This document shows positions 24,995 to 32,609 of a stretch of 36,650 nucleotides of DNA, piece by piece. Position numbers and translations under genes: made by a program. The notes beneath the pieces are model-generated. The model was not told where the DNA came from. It worked only from the letters and a program-made list of their open reading frames with translations, and ran no database searches. This stretch comes from Oscillibacter sp. (lineage in GTDB: Bacteria > Bacillota > Clostridia > Oscillospirales > Oscillospiraceae), in NCBI GenBank assembly GCA_022795445.1, contig JAAWGR010000024.1:1-36650 (forward strand), in the 5' to 3' direction. Every line of letters starts with the position of its first letter. Position 1 is the first letter of the stretch.

Positions 24995-26416
24995 CTATTC
25001 CTTCCCGCTCCAGCAATAGGTGCAGATTTTATCCCGGTCAATGCCGATGGCCTCCAACAGGCCGTCCAGGGTTTGGTAGCCCAGGGAATCAAAGCCCATT
25101 TCCTTACAGATGGCTTTGAGCATACACTGCCCCCGCTCGGTGGAGGCGTCGGCATATTCGTCGATATGCTCCTGTCCGGCCTCGCCCTCCAGGCGCTGGA
25201 TGGTCTTGCGGGACAGCAGCTCCATGTCCGAATTACTTCGGGAGAAATTCAGGTATTTACAGCCGTACATAATTGGCGGACAGGCTGAGCGCATATGGAC
25301 CTCTTTTGCACCGGATTTGTAGAGGAATTCCACAGTTTCCCGCAGTTGAGTGCCCCGGACGATGGAATCGTCCACAAACAGCAGCTTTTTCCCCTCAATC
25401 AGCTCCGGCACAGGGATCTGCTTCATCTTGGCGACCTGGTTTCGCACATCCTGATTGGCAGGCATGAAGGAACGGGGCCACGTCGGCGTGTACTTGACAA
25501 ACGGGCGTGCAAAGGGTTTGCCGCTCCGGTTGGCATAACCGATGGCGTGAGGCAGGCCGGAATCCGGCACGCCTGCCACGCAGTCCACATCGGGCAGCGT
25601 CCCCTTCTCCATCTCCTGCCGCGCCATAATCTCCCCGTTCCGGCAGCGCATGATCTCCACATTCATGCCCTCATAACGGGAGTTGGGATAGCCATAGTAC
25701 GTCCACAAAAACGCGCAGATTTTCATTTTATCCCCAGCGGGGGCAAGGGTTTCCCAGCCGTCGGCTGTGATGCGCACAATCTCACCCGGCCCCAGCTCAT
25801 GGGCATCCTGATAGCCCAATTTATGGTAGGCGAAGGACTCAAAGGAAACACAGCAGCCATTCCCGTTTCTGCCAACCAGTACCGGCAGGCGGCCCAGCCG
25901 GTCCCGGGCGGCGAGAATGCCCTCCGGTGTCAAGACAAGGATCGTTATAGAGCCTTCAATCTGCTCCTGTGCGTAACGAATGCCGGAAACCAGGTCGTCC
26001 TTCTGGCTGATCAGCGAAGAAACCAGCTCGGAGGCGTTTACTGCACCGGAGCTCATGGCCATAAATTGGCGGTTGTGGTCGGCAAAATACCGCTCCACCA
26101 GCGCGGCAGCATTGTTGATGATACCAACTGTGGAAATGGCGTACAGCCCCAAGTGGGACCGGATCAGCAAGGGCTGGGGGTCAGCGTCGCTGATGCAGCC
26201 GATCCCGGCGCAGCCGCGAAAATCGTGGAGGTCTTTTTCAAACTTTGTCCGGAAGGGCGTGTTTTCAATGTTGTGAATCTGCCGCTGAAAACCCTCCTTG
26301 ACGTCGTAGAGGGCCATACCGCCCCGGCGGGTGCCCAGATGGGAGTGGTAGTCCGTGCCAAAGAAGACGTCCAGCGCCACATCTTCGTGGCCAATCGCCC
26401 CGAAAAATCCACCCAT
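24995..26416 (-). CDS. purF: PurF-like amidophosphoribosyltransferase lacking the N-terminal cysteine nucleophile
   Basis: The 473-residue protein has an Ntn glutaminase-like N-terminal domain and a C-terminal phosphoribosyltransferase domain. The PRPP motif [18 protein letters not shown] (about residue 345) and [14 protein letters not shown] are intact. Cysteines placed like the iron-sulfur ligands of Bacillus PurF are present (SACPP...YGC, and a terminal ICTYC). The N-terminus reads [20 protein letters not shown]: the nucleophile, normally Cys1 after processing in CGVFG, is missing, and the first cysteine is near residue 69. GGGAG lies 9 bases before the ATG, and a stop codon just upstream excludes a longer N-terminus. 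It starts 1 base after the purC stop codon. It should catalyse phosphoribosylamine synthesis, but glutamine hydrolysis by the usual mechanism is not expected. Confidence 0.88.
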   Translation of the reverse strand: MGGFFGAIGHEDVALDVFFGTDYHSHLGTRRGGMALYDVKEGFQRQIHNIENTPFRTKFEKDLHDFRGCAGIGCISDADPQPLLIRSHLGLYAISTVGIINNAAALVERYFADHNRQFMAMSSGAVNASELVSSLISQKDDLVSGIRYAQEQIEGSITILVLTPEGILAARDRLGRLPVLVGRNGNGCCVSFESFAYHKLGYQDAHELGPGEIVRITADGWETLAPAGDKMKICAFLWTYYGYPNSRYEGMNVEIMRCRNGEIMARQEMEKGTLPDVDCVAGVPDSGLPHAIGYANRSGKPFARPFVKYTPTWPRSFMPANQDVRNQVAKMKQIPVPELIEGKKLLFVDDSIVRGTQLRETVEFLYKSGAKEVHMRSACPPIMYGCKYLNFSRSNSDMELLSRKTIQRLEGEAGQEHIDEYADASTERGQCMLKAICKEMGFDSLGYQTLDGLLEAIGIDRDKICTYCWSGKE

Positions 26417-26417
26417 C

Positions 26418-27131
26418 TCAGATCGCTCCCATCATACGGCGCATGACTTCCTCATAAGCGTCTTCCACGCCGCCCAGATCCCGGCGAAAACGGTCCTTGT
26501 CCAGTTTTTCGTGGGTCTTGGCATCCCACAGGCGGCAGGTGTCGGGGCTGATTTCATCGGCCAGGACAATGGTGCCATCATCCAGGCGGCCGAATTCCAA
26601 TTTGAAATCCACTAACGTCACGCCGCAGCCCTCCCAGAATTTCTTCAGGAAGTCATTGATCTGGAAAGCATATTTCTTGATTGTCTCGATCTCCTCGGGG
26701 GTGGCCAGCTTCAAGGCCAAGGCGTGGTACTGGTTCAGCAGAGGATCGCCCAGATCGTCATTTTTATAGGAGAACTCAATGGTAGGCTCGTCGAACACAA
26801 TGCCCTCCTCCACGCCGTACCGCTTTGCGAAGGAACCGGCGGAAATGTTACGGATAATGACCTCCAGGGGCACAATGGATACTTTTTTCACCAGGGTTTC
26901 CCGTTCGCTGAGTTCTTCAACGTAGTGGGTGGGAATGCCAGCTTTCTCCAGCTTAGCCATGAAGCGGTTGGTCATCTGGTTATTGATAACGCCCTTGCCG
27001 GTGATGGTGCCTTTTTTCAAGCCGTTAAACGCGGTAGCGTCGTCCTTGTAGTCCACGATGAACAAAGACGGGTCGTCGGTCTTATAGACCTTTTTGGCCT
27101 TGCCTTCATAAACTTGCTCCAGCTTCTGCAT
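26418..27131 (-). CDS. purC: SAICAR synthetase
   Basis: The 237-residue enzyme adds aspartate to CAIR using ATP, step 7 of IMP synthesis. Visible signatures: VYEGKAKKVYKTDDPSLFIV at the N-terminus (nucleotide-binding loop), VPLEVIIRNISAGSFAKRYG, LVDFKLEFGRLDDGTIVLADEISPDTCRLWD with the Asp/Glu metal ligands, and DKDRFRRDLGG. The start at 27131 is chosen because AGGAGG lies 9 bases upstream; an in-frame ATG at 27137 is only 3 bases from the same site. The stop lies 1 base before purF. The gap to purE upstream is unusually long for this operon (283 bases) and contains possible gene remnants. Confidence 0.97.
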   Translation of the reverse strand: MQKLEQVYEGKAKKVYKTDDPSLFIVDYKDDATAFNGLKKGTITGKGVINNQMTNRFMAKLEKAGIPTHYVEELSERETLVKKVSIVPLEVIIRNISAGSFAKRYGVEEGIVFDEPTIEFSYKNDDLGDPLLNQYHALALKLATPEEIETIKKYAFQINDFLKKFWEGCGVTLVDFKLEFGRLDDGTIVLADEISPDTCRLWDAKTHEKLDKDRFRRDLGGVEDAYEEVMRRMMGAI

Positions 27132-27151
27132 GATCATATTCCTCCTATTAT

Positions 27152-27408
27152 TTATAATTGGTTGGTGACTTGCAGGGTTTCAATCAGGGAAGTCATCTGC
27201 TGATAGTCCCCCGCGTTGTAGGATACCAGGTATTCATAAGATCAGGGACTCAGGCAAACAATTCCGCCGCTTCCACGAGGGGAGGCCATCGGGGATATTC
27301 ATAAATGAAGCGTACCGCGGCAATGAGAGAGAAAAACCTCCCCTTTGCAGGTTCCAGGTTTCTTAAAGGACGGCCAAAGTTTGGAGAACCCGCTTTTTTC
27401 TGTCTGCC
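27152..27408 (-). pseudogene. Possible coding remnants in the purE-purC gap
   Basis: Two open stretches on the minus strand read like protein but have no start codon. The first (about 27250-27408) ends ...LIAAVRFIYEYPRWPPLVEA and a few more residues before TGA. The second (about 27152-27238) reads EYLVSYNAGDYQQMTSLIE and continues to TAA, in another frame. I recognise neither. They could be pieces of a decayed gene once lying between purE and purC, or chance. No terminator or second promoter was clear in this 282-base gap. Confidence 0.25.
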
Positions 27409-27413
27409 CTATT

Positions 27414-27911
27414 TTATATGGTTTGCAGCTCCGCTTGCAATTTTGCCTCTTTTTCGGCAATCTGCCCTGCCATTTCCTCCCGGGCAGCGTCCAGCTTGAC
27501 GGCAAGGACGTCGTCGGAGACAGCTAAAATTTGAGCCGCCAGGACGGCGGCATTCTTCGCGCCGCCCACGGCAACCGTTGCCACGGGAATCCCGCTGGGC
27601 ATCTGGACCGTAGACAGCAAAGCATCCAGCCCGTCCATAGCGCCTCCCTTCATAGGGATGCCGATGACAGGCAGGGTGGAATTTCCGGCGAAAGCGCCAG
27701 CCAAGTGCGCAGCCATGCCGGCGGCGCAAATCAGCACGCCGAAACCGTTGGCACGGGCGTTCTTGGCAAACTCCGCCGCCTGGGCGGGGGTACGGTGGGC
27801 ACTGAGGATATGGGCCTCGTAGGGGATGCCGAACGCGTCCAGCTGAGCGCATGCGGCTTTTACCACAGGCCAATCCGAATCGGAACCCATAATGACAGCG
27901 ACTTTCTTCAT
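27414..27911 (-). CDS. purE: N5-carboxyaminoimidazole ribonucleotide mutase
   Basis: The 165-residue enzyme rearranges N5-CAIR to CAIR, step 6b of IMP synthesis. The N-terminal VAVIMGSDSDWPVVKAA binds the substrate phosphate. The active-site stretch ILSAHRTPAQAAEFA and the GGAMDGLDALLSTVQMPSGIPVATVAVG loop are typical of class I PurE. Class I enzymes usually work with PurK, which is not in the window. The start at 27911 has GGAGG 6 bases upstream; longer in-frame starts run into the promoter. This is the first gene of the purine train, 51 bases after the -10. Confidence 0.96.
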   Translation of the reverse strand: MKKVAVIMGSDSDWPVVKAACAQLDAFGIPYEAHILSAHRTPAQAAEFAKNARANGFGVLICAAGMAAHLAGAFAGNSTLPVIGIPMKGGAMDGLDALLSTVQMPSGIPVATVAVGGAKNAAVLAAQILAVSDDVLAVKLDAAREEMAGQIAEKEAKLQAELQTI

Positions 27912-27931
27912 ATTTATCCTCCGTTCTTGGG

Positions 27932-27946
27932 GCCGCCCGCGGCGGC
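27932..27946 (-). other. GC-rich leader hairpin upstream of purE
   Basis: GCCGCC/GGCGGC (27932-27937 and 27941-27946) forms a small hairpin with a 3-base loop in the short leader between the purine promoter and the purE ribosome site. It shares its arm sequence with the hairpin before purM. It has no T-run, and I found no purine riboswitch fold in the leader. Confidence 0.5.
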
Positions 27947-27961
27947 AAACGTCACATATGT

Positions 27962-27990
27962 ATTGTATCTGGTTCCTGCCCTCCCTGCAA
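27962..27990 (-). promoter_or_regulatory. Probable promoter of the purine operon
   Basis: On the minus strand a -35 TTGCAG (27985-27990) and a -10 TACAAT (27962-27967) are 17 bases apart, about 51 bases before the purE ATG. No Bacillus-type PurBox (CCGAAC core) or guanine riboswitch consensus was recognised between 27912 and 28130, so the control mechanism is open. Confidence 0.7.
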
Positions 27991-28130
27991 TTGGCAAATT
28001 TGACAGTTCGCGCCCTTTTCCGGTGCCGCACTTGTCATACTATTCTCAAACCGGGGACCCAGGCAGACGCATTTTGCCGCCAAAAACAGCTCCGCCAGGC
28101 AGAGGAAACAGACGTCCTTGCCGACAGTAA

Positions 28131-28198
28131 CAATCATTCCAGTTTGCGGCGCAATTCATACCAAAGGCAATCATTTCCAACCATAGGCAGTCAATTCC
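28131..28198. repeat. Three imperfect direct repeats upstream of the mannitol promoter
   Basis: CAATCATTCC (28131-28140), CAATCATTTCC (28168-28178) and CAGTCAATTCC (28188-28198) share the pattern CARTCAWTYCC. The last two sit in a tandem unit of about 20 bases that also includes ACCAWAGG. The nearest copy ends 10 bases before the -35, where an activator could contact RNA polymerase. Confidence 0.5.
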
Positions 28199-28208
28199 GT
28201 GTTTTCTC

Positions 28209-28237
28209 TTGTCAAAAACCTGACAAAGTGCTATACT
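28209..28237 (+). promoter_or_regulatory. Mannitol operon promoter with palindromic operator
   Basis: A -35 TTGTCA (28209-28214) and a -10 TATACT (28232-28237) are 17 bases apart. TTGTCA and TGACAA (28221-28226) form a perfect inverted repeat with a 6-base gap that includes the -35, a typical repressor position. The mtlD ATG is about 97 bases further on. Confidence 0.7.
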
Positions 28238-28333
28238 CACCCCAACCCATTTGGGCAGAGCCTTTGTATCCCTTGGCAGGACTGGCCCTGCCGTTGTCCC
28301 TATCAATCTGGAACCGTGTATAAGGAGGATGCT

Positions 28334-29485
28334 ATGAGAGAAGCAATTATGTTTGGCGCGGGCGGTATTGGCCGCGGATTTATCGGCGCACTGCTGGAAA
28401 AAAGCGGCTGGCACGTCACCTTCGCCGATGTTGTAGAGCCGATCATCAATGAGATCAACGCCCGAAAGCATTATACCGTGCATATCCTTGACCAGGAGTG
28501 TGAAGACTGGGAGATTGAGAACGTCAGCGCGGTCCTCTCCACAGGCGATGATATTGTAAAGGCAATTGCCACCTGCGACCTGATCACTACCGCTGTTGGC
28601 CCGCTGGTGGCTCCTATTATCGCAAAGCCGATTGCCGCGGGTATCCAGGCCCGTATGGCCGCGGGGAACCAGACACCTATGAATGTGGTTTGTTGCGAGA
28701 ACGGCTTGCGGACGACCACCCGGCTCAAGGGTTTTGTTTTCGAGCACCTCAGCGAGGAAGAAAAAGCGTTTGCAGAGAAATCCATTGGCTTCGCCGACTG
28801 CGCGGTAGACCGCATTTGCCCGAAATCCTCCTTCGAGAACCCGCTGGATGCCGCCGTGGAACGCTATATGGAATGGGATGTGGAGCGTTCCGCCTGGAAG
28901 GGCGAAACGCCGGAGATTCAGGGTTTGACCTTTGTCGACAATCTGCTGGCGTATCTGGAGCGCAAGCTGTTCACCCTTAACAGCGGCCACGCCGTCTGCG
29001 CCTATCTGGGCAGTCTCCGGGGCCATAAAACCATTTTGGAGAGCATCCAAGACCCCGCCGTTGGCGCGGTGGTCCACGCCGCCATGTGCGAGAGCGGCGA
29101 GGGGCTGATCAAAGAATTCAACTTCGACGCGGACAAGCACCATGCATATATTGAAAAGATCTTCGGCCGTTTCCACAACCCGTATCTCCAGGACGAAGTG
29201 GACCGCGTTGGCCGGGAGCCCATCCGTAAGCTGGACCCGGCGGACCGCTTGATCAAGCCCCTGGCGACGGCGGCTTCCTATGGCCTGCCAGTGGACCACT
29301 TGATCTTCGGCGCGGCGGCAGCCATGCGCTTCGATTGCCCGGAGGACAAGCAGAGCGTGGAAATGCTCCAAAAGATCAAGGATGAAGGCCCAGCGGCAGC
29401 GTTGGCGGCCTACACGGGCTTCCAGCCGGAGAATCCCCTCTTTGGCCGGATTTTGGACGTGTACCGCGCCCTGGCTTTGGTGTAA
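28334..29485 (+). CDS. mtlD: Mannitol-1-phosphate 5-dehydrogenase
   Basis: The 383-residue cytoplasmic enzyme oxidises mannitol-1-phosphate to fructose-6-phosphate with NAD+. The N-terminal Rossmann motif is IMFGAGGIGRGFIG, followed by VTFADV at the strand-2 end. Family motifs include CCENGLRTTT, VDRICP, KLFTLNSGHAVCAYLG (the active-site Lys/Asn/His region) and GREPIRKLDPADRLIKP. Length agrees with MtlD (about 382). AAGGAGG precedes the ATG closely. Its PTS transporter lies 3 kb downstream, after a regulator, ptsH and ptsI. A strong terminator directly after mtlD separates it from them, so mtlD is probably transcribed alone from its own promoter, with some read-through possible. Confidence 0.96.
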   Translation: MREAIMFGAGGIGRGFIGALLEKSGWHVTFADVVEPIINEINARKHYTVHILDQECEDWEIENVSAVLSTGDDIVKAIATCDLITTAVGPLVAPIIAKPIAAGIQARMAAGNQTPMNVVCCENGLRTTTRLKGFVFEHLSEEEKAFAEKSIGFADCAVDRICPKSSFENPLDAAVERYMEWDVERSAWKGETPEIQGLTFVDNLLAYLERKLFTLNSGHAVCAYLGSLRGHKTILESIQDPAVGAVVHAAMCESGEGLIKEFNFDADKHHAYIEKIFGRFHNPYLQDEVDRVGREPIRKLDPADRLIKPLATAASYGLPVDHLIFGAAAAMRFDCPEDKQSVEMLQKIKDEGPAAALAAYTGFQPENPLFGRILDVYRALALV

Positions 29486-29500
29486 ACATTGCAGAATCCC

Positions 29501-29542
29501 GCAGGGATGCGGCGCAGGAGCGCGCCGTGTCCCTGCTTTTTT
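29501..29542 (+). terminator. Strong intrinsic terminator after mtlD
   Basis: The arms GCAGGGA-TG-CGGCGC and GCGCCG-TG-TCCCTGC (29501-29515 and 29522-29536) pair except for a symmetric TG/TG internal loop. TTTTTT follows directly. Confidence 0.92.
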
Positions 29543-29621
29543 CAGCGGAATTTCCGGCAGGAACAGCGGGACTGCTAAGATGGATTCTGTGAAGTTGCAC
29601 AAAAATGGGATGGGTTTTTCG

Positions 29622-29673
29622 TGATTGAAATTGATTGGAAAATATTGACTTTGATTGAAATCAGTGGTACTCT
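29622..29673 (+). promoter_or_regulatory. Promoter of the DeoR-type gene with phased operator repeats
   Basis: A -35 TTGACT (29645-29650) and a -10 TACTCT (29668-29673) are 17 bases apart. TGATTG repeats begin at 29622, 29632 and 29652, that is at 10- and 20-base intervals, on the same DNA face. The last copy forms a perfect palindrome TGATT-GA-AATCA (29652-29663) between the two promoter hexamers. Autorepression by the DeoR-type protein is inferred. Confidence 0.65.
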
Positions 29674-29725
29674 AAGAATGTAAAGAGGCAAAACGATAAA
29701 AAGTAATCAACCGGAAGGGTGAGGA

Positions 29726-30478
29726 ATGATGGCTATGATGGCCGAACAGCGCGCAGAAGCAATTTTACAGGAATTGGAGACGCACCGGGCGGTCAGCGTT
29801 ACGGACCTCTGCCAGATCACAGGAGCGTCCGAGGCCACCATCCGGCGGGACCTCAACGCTCTGGCAAAACAAGGGCGGCTGAGCAAGGTCCACGGCGGCG
29901 CGGTGCAGGTGAACGGGGAATTTCTGGCGGAGGACCCCGAAATGTCTGTCAAACGCGGTCAGCACATCCCGGAAAAGGAACGCATCGCCCAGTACGCCGC
30001 CGGACTGATCCAGGATGATGACATCGTGTTCCTGGACGGAGGCAGCACTGTTATGCGGATGACCGAGCATCTGAAACCGACCAGCGCCCTGTTCGTTACC
30101 AACGGCGTAGAATGCGCTTTCTGGCTCTTGGAGCGGGGACTCCGGGTGTACGTCCTAGGCGGCCTGCTGAAACGGGACACCGCCGCCACTGTGGGGGCGC
30201 AGGCCATGGACGCCCTGCGGCGGTATAATTTTACAAAGGCTTTCCTCGGAGCCAGCGGCGTCACGGTCGAACACGGCTTTACGGTCTCCGACCCGGAGGA
30301 CGCGGCCCTCAAGGCCCTGGCCGCCGCCAGAGCGCGGCAGGTCTATATGTTGACGGACTCCAGCAAGTTTGGCCGCTCCGGCGCGGCGATGGCGTTCCCC
30401 TTGGAGGACGCCGCCATCATCACCGACCAGCCCCTGGGCCGGGAATACTTGGATTACACCAGTGTAACGGTGGTTTAA
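29726..30478 (+). CDS. DeoR/GlpR family transcriptional regulator
   Basis: The 250-residue protein has an N-terminal helix-turn-helix (VSVTDLCQITGASEATIRRDLNALAKQGRLSKVHGGAV, about 19-57), the DeoR signature. A DeoRC sensor domain follows with DDDIVFLDGGSTVMRMTEHL, FVTNGVECAFWLLE and a late TDSSKFGRSGAA. Members bind phosphorylated sugars, and the position between mtlD and the PTS genes suggests mannitol-1-phosphate or fructose-6-phosphate as ligand. This differs from the PRD-type MtlR activators common in Bacillota. Four closely spaced ATG codons (29726, 29729, 29735, 29738) share one ribosome site; 29726 is taken because AAGGG lies 6 bases before it. The gene has its own promoter, and ptsH follows 68 bases later. 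Confidence 0.92.
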   Translation: MMAMMAEQRAEAILQELETHRAVSVTDLCQITGASEATIRRDLNALAKQGRLSKVHGGAVQVNGEFLAEDPEMSVKRGQHIPEKERIAQYAAGLIQDDDIVFLDGGSTVMRMTEHLKPTSALFVTNGVECAFWLLERGLRVYVLGGLLKRDTAATVGAQAMDALRRYNFTKAFLGASGVTVEHGFTVSDPEDAALKALAAARARQVYMLTDSSKFGRSGAAMAFPLEDAAIITDQPLGREYLDYTSVTVV

Positions 30479-30487
30479 TTGTGTGAT

Positions 30488-30507
30488 TTATGGCCAAAAG
30501 GCCATAA
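30488..30507 (+). other. Hairpin between the DeoR-type gene and ptsH
   Basis: TTATGGCC/GGCCATAA (30488-30495 and 30500-30507) forms a perfect 8-bp stem with an AAAA loop, 40 bases before the ptsH ATG. No T-run follows, so it is more likely an mRNA processing or stability element than a terminator. Confidence 0.5.
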
Positions 30508-30546
30508 TGATAAATTTGAAAAGCAAGAAAGAAAGGAAGTATCATC

Positions 30547-30813
30547 ATGGTATCTGCAACAACAAAGGTCATCAATCCTCAGGGACTCCACATGCGCCCG
30601 GCCCAGCTGTTCGTCACGGAGATGGGCAAGTATCACAGCGACGTCACCATCGTCTTCAACGGCAAGAGCATCAACGCGAAAAGCATCATGAACCTCATGG
30701 CCTCCTGCATCAAGCAAGGCAGCGAGATCGAAATCCAGTGCACCGGCGAGCAGGAAACCGAGGCCCTGGCCGCTGCTGTGAAGCTGGTGGAATCCGGCTT
30801 GGGCGACATGTAA
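30547..30813 (+). CDS. ptsH: Phosphocarrier protein HPr
   Basis: The 88-residue cytoplasmic PTS protein takes phosphate from enzyme I and passes it to IIA domains. The active His15 lies in NPQGLHMRPA and the regulatory Ser46 in NAKSIMNLMA. Ser46 implies control by HPr kinase/phosphorylase and CcpA-type catabolite repression, although neither is in the window. AAAGGAAG precedes the ATG. The stop codon is 12 bases before ptsI. Finding HPr inside a sugar-specific cluster rather than in a general ptsHI operon raises the chance that this is the main PTS of the cell. Confidence 0.97.
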   Translation: MVSATTKVINPQGLHMRPAQLFVTEMGKYHSDVTIVFNGKSINAKSIMNLMASCIKQGSEIEIQCTGEQETEALAAAVKLVESGLGDM

Positions 30814-30825
30814 CGGAGGTACAGG

Positions 30826-32538
30826 ATGATTCTGCGAGGGATTGCCGCGTCCGACGGCGTTGGCCTGGGCCGGGTGGTGTGCATCCGGGAGGAAAGTTTA
30901 GATTACTCCTCCGTTATCTACTCCGGCAAAGATACGGAAAAAGCCCGGCTGCAAAACGCTATCGACCAGTTCAACGAGCGCACCTCCCACATGGCTGAGC
31001 ACATCCGTAAGCAGGTGGGGCAAAAGGAGTCTGAGATCCTTACCGGCCAGATCGCCATGCTGGCGGACCCCTTCATGCTCTCCCAGATGCAGGAGGCCAT
31101 TGACAACGGCTCCTGCGCCGAGGCTGCCGTGGACGCCGTCTGCACCATGTACGCGGACATGTTCGCCGCGGTGGAAGATGAGCTGATGCGCCAGCGGGCA
31201 ACGGACGTGCGCGACGTCCGCAGCCGCCTGCTCTCCATCCTGCTGGGGACAGCAGGCGTGGACCTGTCCGAGCTGCCCGCCGGGAGCGTGCTGGTGGCCC
31301 AGGATCTAACGCCCTCCATGACGGTAGGGCTGAAGAAGGAAAACGTGGCCGCAATCGTGACCGCCAGCGGCGGCAAAACCAGCCACTCGGCAATCCTCGC
31401 CCGTGCGCTGGAACTGCCCGCTGTGCTGAGCGTGGCTAATGTGATGGAAACCGCCAAAGATGGCGACGGCATCATTGTCGACGGCAGCGAAGGCGTCGCC
31501 ATCCTGAACCCCGATGAGCGTACCCGCGGCGAATATTTGGAACGCCAGGAGATCTTTCTGAAGCAGCGGGCTGCGCTGGAAGTCTATCGAAATCAGGCTA
31601 CTGTAGACGCCGACGGTAAGCAATACTGCCTCTATGCCAACATCGGCTCCGTTAACGACGCCAAGGCTGCGGCGGAATCCGGCGCGGAGGGAATCGGCCT
31701 GTTCCGTACGGAGTTCCTCTTTATGAACCGCACCAGTCTGCCGGACGAAACAGTCCAGTATGAAGCCTACAAAGCCGTATCCCAGATCATGGAGGGTAAG
31801 GAAGTTATCATCCGCACCCTCGATGTGGGCGGCGACAAGGCCATCGAATACCTGGGCATGGACAAGGAGGAAAATCCGTTCCTTGGACACCGCGCCATTC
31901 GTTACTGCCTGGACCGTCCGGAACTGTACAAGGTACAGCTGCGAGCGCTGCTGCGGGCCGGAGCAGAAGGGCATAATATTAAGATTATGCTCCCCCTGGT
32001 GAGCTGCGTAGACGAAGTGCGCGCTGCCCGGGAGCTGCTGGAACAGTGCAAGAAAGAGCTGGAAGAGGCCCAAATCCCTTACGATAAGGACATTGCCCTG
32101 GGGGCCATGATCGAGACCCCCTCCGCGGCGCTGATTGCGGACCTGCTTGCCAAGGAGTGCGACTTCTTCTCCATTGGCACAAACGACTTGACCCAATACA
32201 CCATGGCGGTGGACCGGGGCAACGCGAAGGTGGAAAAACTGTATTCTCCTCTTCAGCCTTCTGTGCTGCGCTCCATCCGGAACGTGATCGCCGCCGCTAA
32301 GGAAGCTAAAATCCCTGTAGGCATGTGCGGCGAGGCTGCGGCGGACCCCCGACTTCTGCCGTTGCTGATGGCCTGGGGCCTGGACGAGTTTTCGGTCAGC
32401 GCATCGGCTGTGCTGGCAACCCGTGCCAACATCCGCCGCTGGCTGGGCGATGAAGCCGCCCGCGTCACCGGCGAAGCTATGAGCCTCTCCACCGCCGTGG
32501 GCGTTGAGGGTTACCTTGCCGCTTCCGTGGCGCAGTGA
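30826..32538 (+). CDS. ptsI: PTS enzyme I (PEP-protein phosphotransferase)
   Basis: The 570-residue cytoplasmic enzyme autophosphorylates from PEP and phosphorylates HPr. The N-terminal HPr-binding helical part (about 20-140) is followed by the phosphohistidine domain, with active His187 in GGKTSHSAILAR. The PEP-binding TIM barrel includes GLFRTEFLFMNR, TLDVGGDKAIEYL, SIGTNDLTQYTMAVDRGN and catalytic Cys501 in GMCGEAAADP. Length agrees with the family. A GGAGG site precedes the ATG. A stem-loop (32555-32585) separates it from mtlA and may set the ratio of general to specific components. Confidence 0.97.
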   Translation: MILRGIAASDGVGLGRVVCIREESLDYSSVIYSGKDTEKARLQNAIDQFNERTSHMAEHIRKQVGQKESEILTGQIAMLADPFMLSQMQEAIDNGSCAEAAVDAVCTMYADMFAAVEDELMRQRATDVRDVRSRLLSILLGTAGVDLSELPAGSVLVAQDLTPSMTVGLKKENVAAIVTASGGKTSHSAILARALELPAVLSVANVMETAKDGDGIIVDGSEGVAILNPDERTRGEYLERQEIFLKQRAALEVYRNQATVDADGKQYCLYANIGSVNDAKAAAESGAEGIGLFRTEFLFMNRTSLPDETVQYEAYKAVSQIMEGKEVIIRTLDVGGDKAIEYLGMDKEENPFLGHRAIRYCLDRPELYKVQLRALLRAGAEGHNIKIMLPLVSCVDEVRAARELLEQCKKELEEAQIPYDKDIALGAMIETPSAALIADLLAKECDFFSIGTNDLTQYTMAVDRGNAKVEKLYSPLQPSVLRSIRNVIAAAKEAKIPVGMCGEAAADPRLLPLLMAWGLDEFSVSASAVLATRANIRRWLGDEAARVTGEAMSLSTAVGVEGYLAASVAQ

Positions 32539-32554
32539 CATAAAAATGAAGGAG

Positions 32555-32585
32555 AATGCTCCCGGCGTTTTCTGGCGGGAGCATT
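32555..32585 (+). other. Stem-loop between ptsI and mtlA
   Basis: AATGCTCCCG/CGGGAGCATT (32555-32564 and 32576-32585) forms a perfect 10-bp stem with an 11-base loop, 17 bases after the ptsI stop codon. It is followed by TCCCTG rather than a T-run, so at most it is a partial terminator. An ATG in its 5' arm (32556) would be sequestered, which supports the TTG start of mtlA. Confidence 0.6.
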
Positions 32586-32609
32586 TCCCTGAAGAAAGGT
32601 TTGATTTGT

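Larger units (their letters stand above)
27912..28333. other. Divergent control region between purine and mannitol operons
   Basis: This 422-base stretch has no supportable gene. It holds the purine promoter and leader hairpin on the left, imperfect direct repeats at 28131-28198, and the mannitol promoter with an overlapping palindrome on the right. Long open frames crossing it are shadows of mtlD or purE. About 28015-28130 shows no recognisable element. Confidence 0.7.

Noticed and set aside
27912..28130. Possible purine riboswitch or PurR box in the purE leader
   Set aside because: No guanine-riboswitch core and no CCGAAC-type box was found. The leader after the -10 is only about 50 bases.
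28046..29602. Long open frame of 518 codons on the minus strand opposite mtlD
   Set aside because: It is antisense to mtlD, whose motifs, ribosome site and length are clear. The translation shows no recognisable domain and crosses the promoter region.
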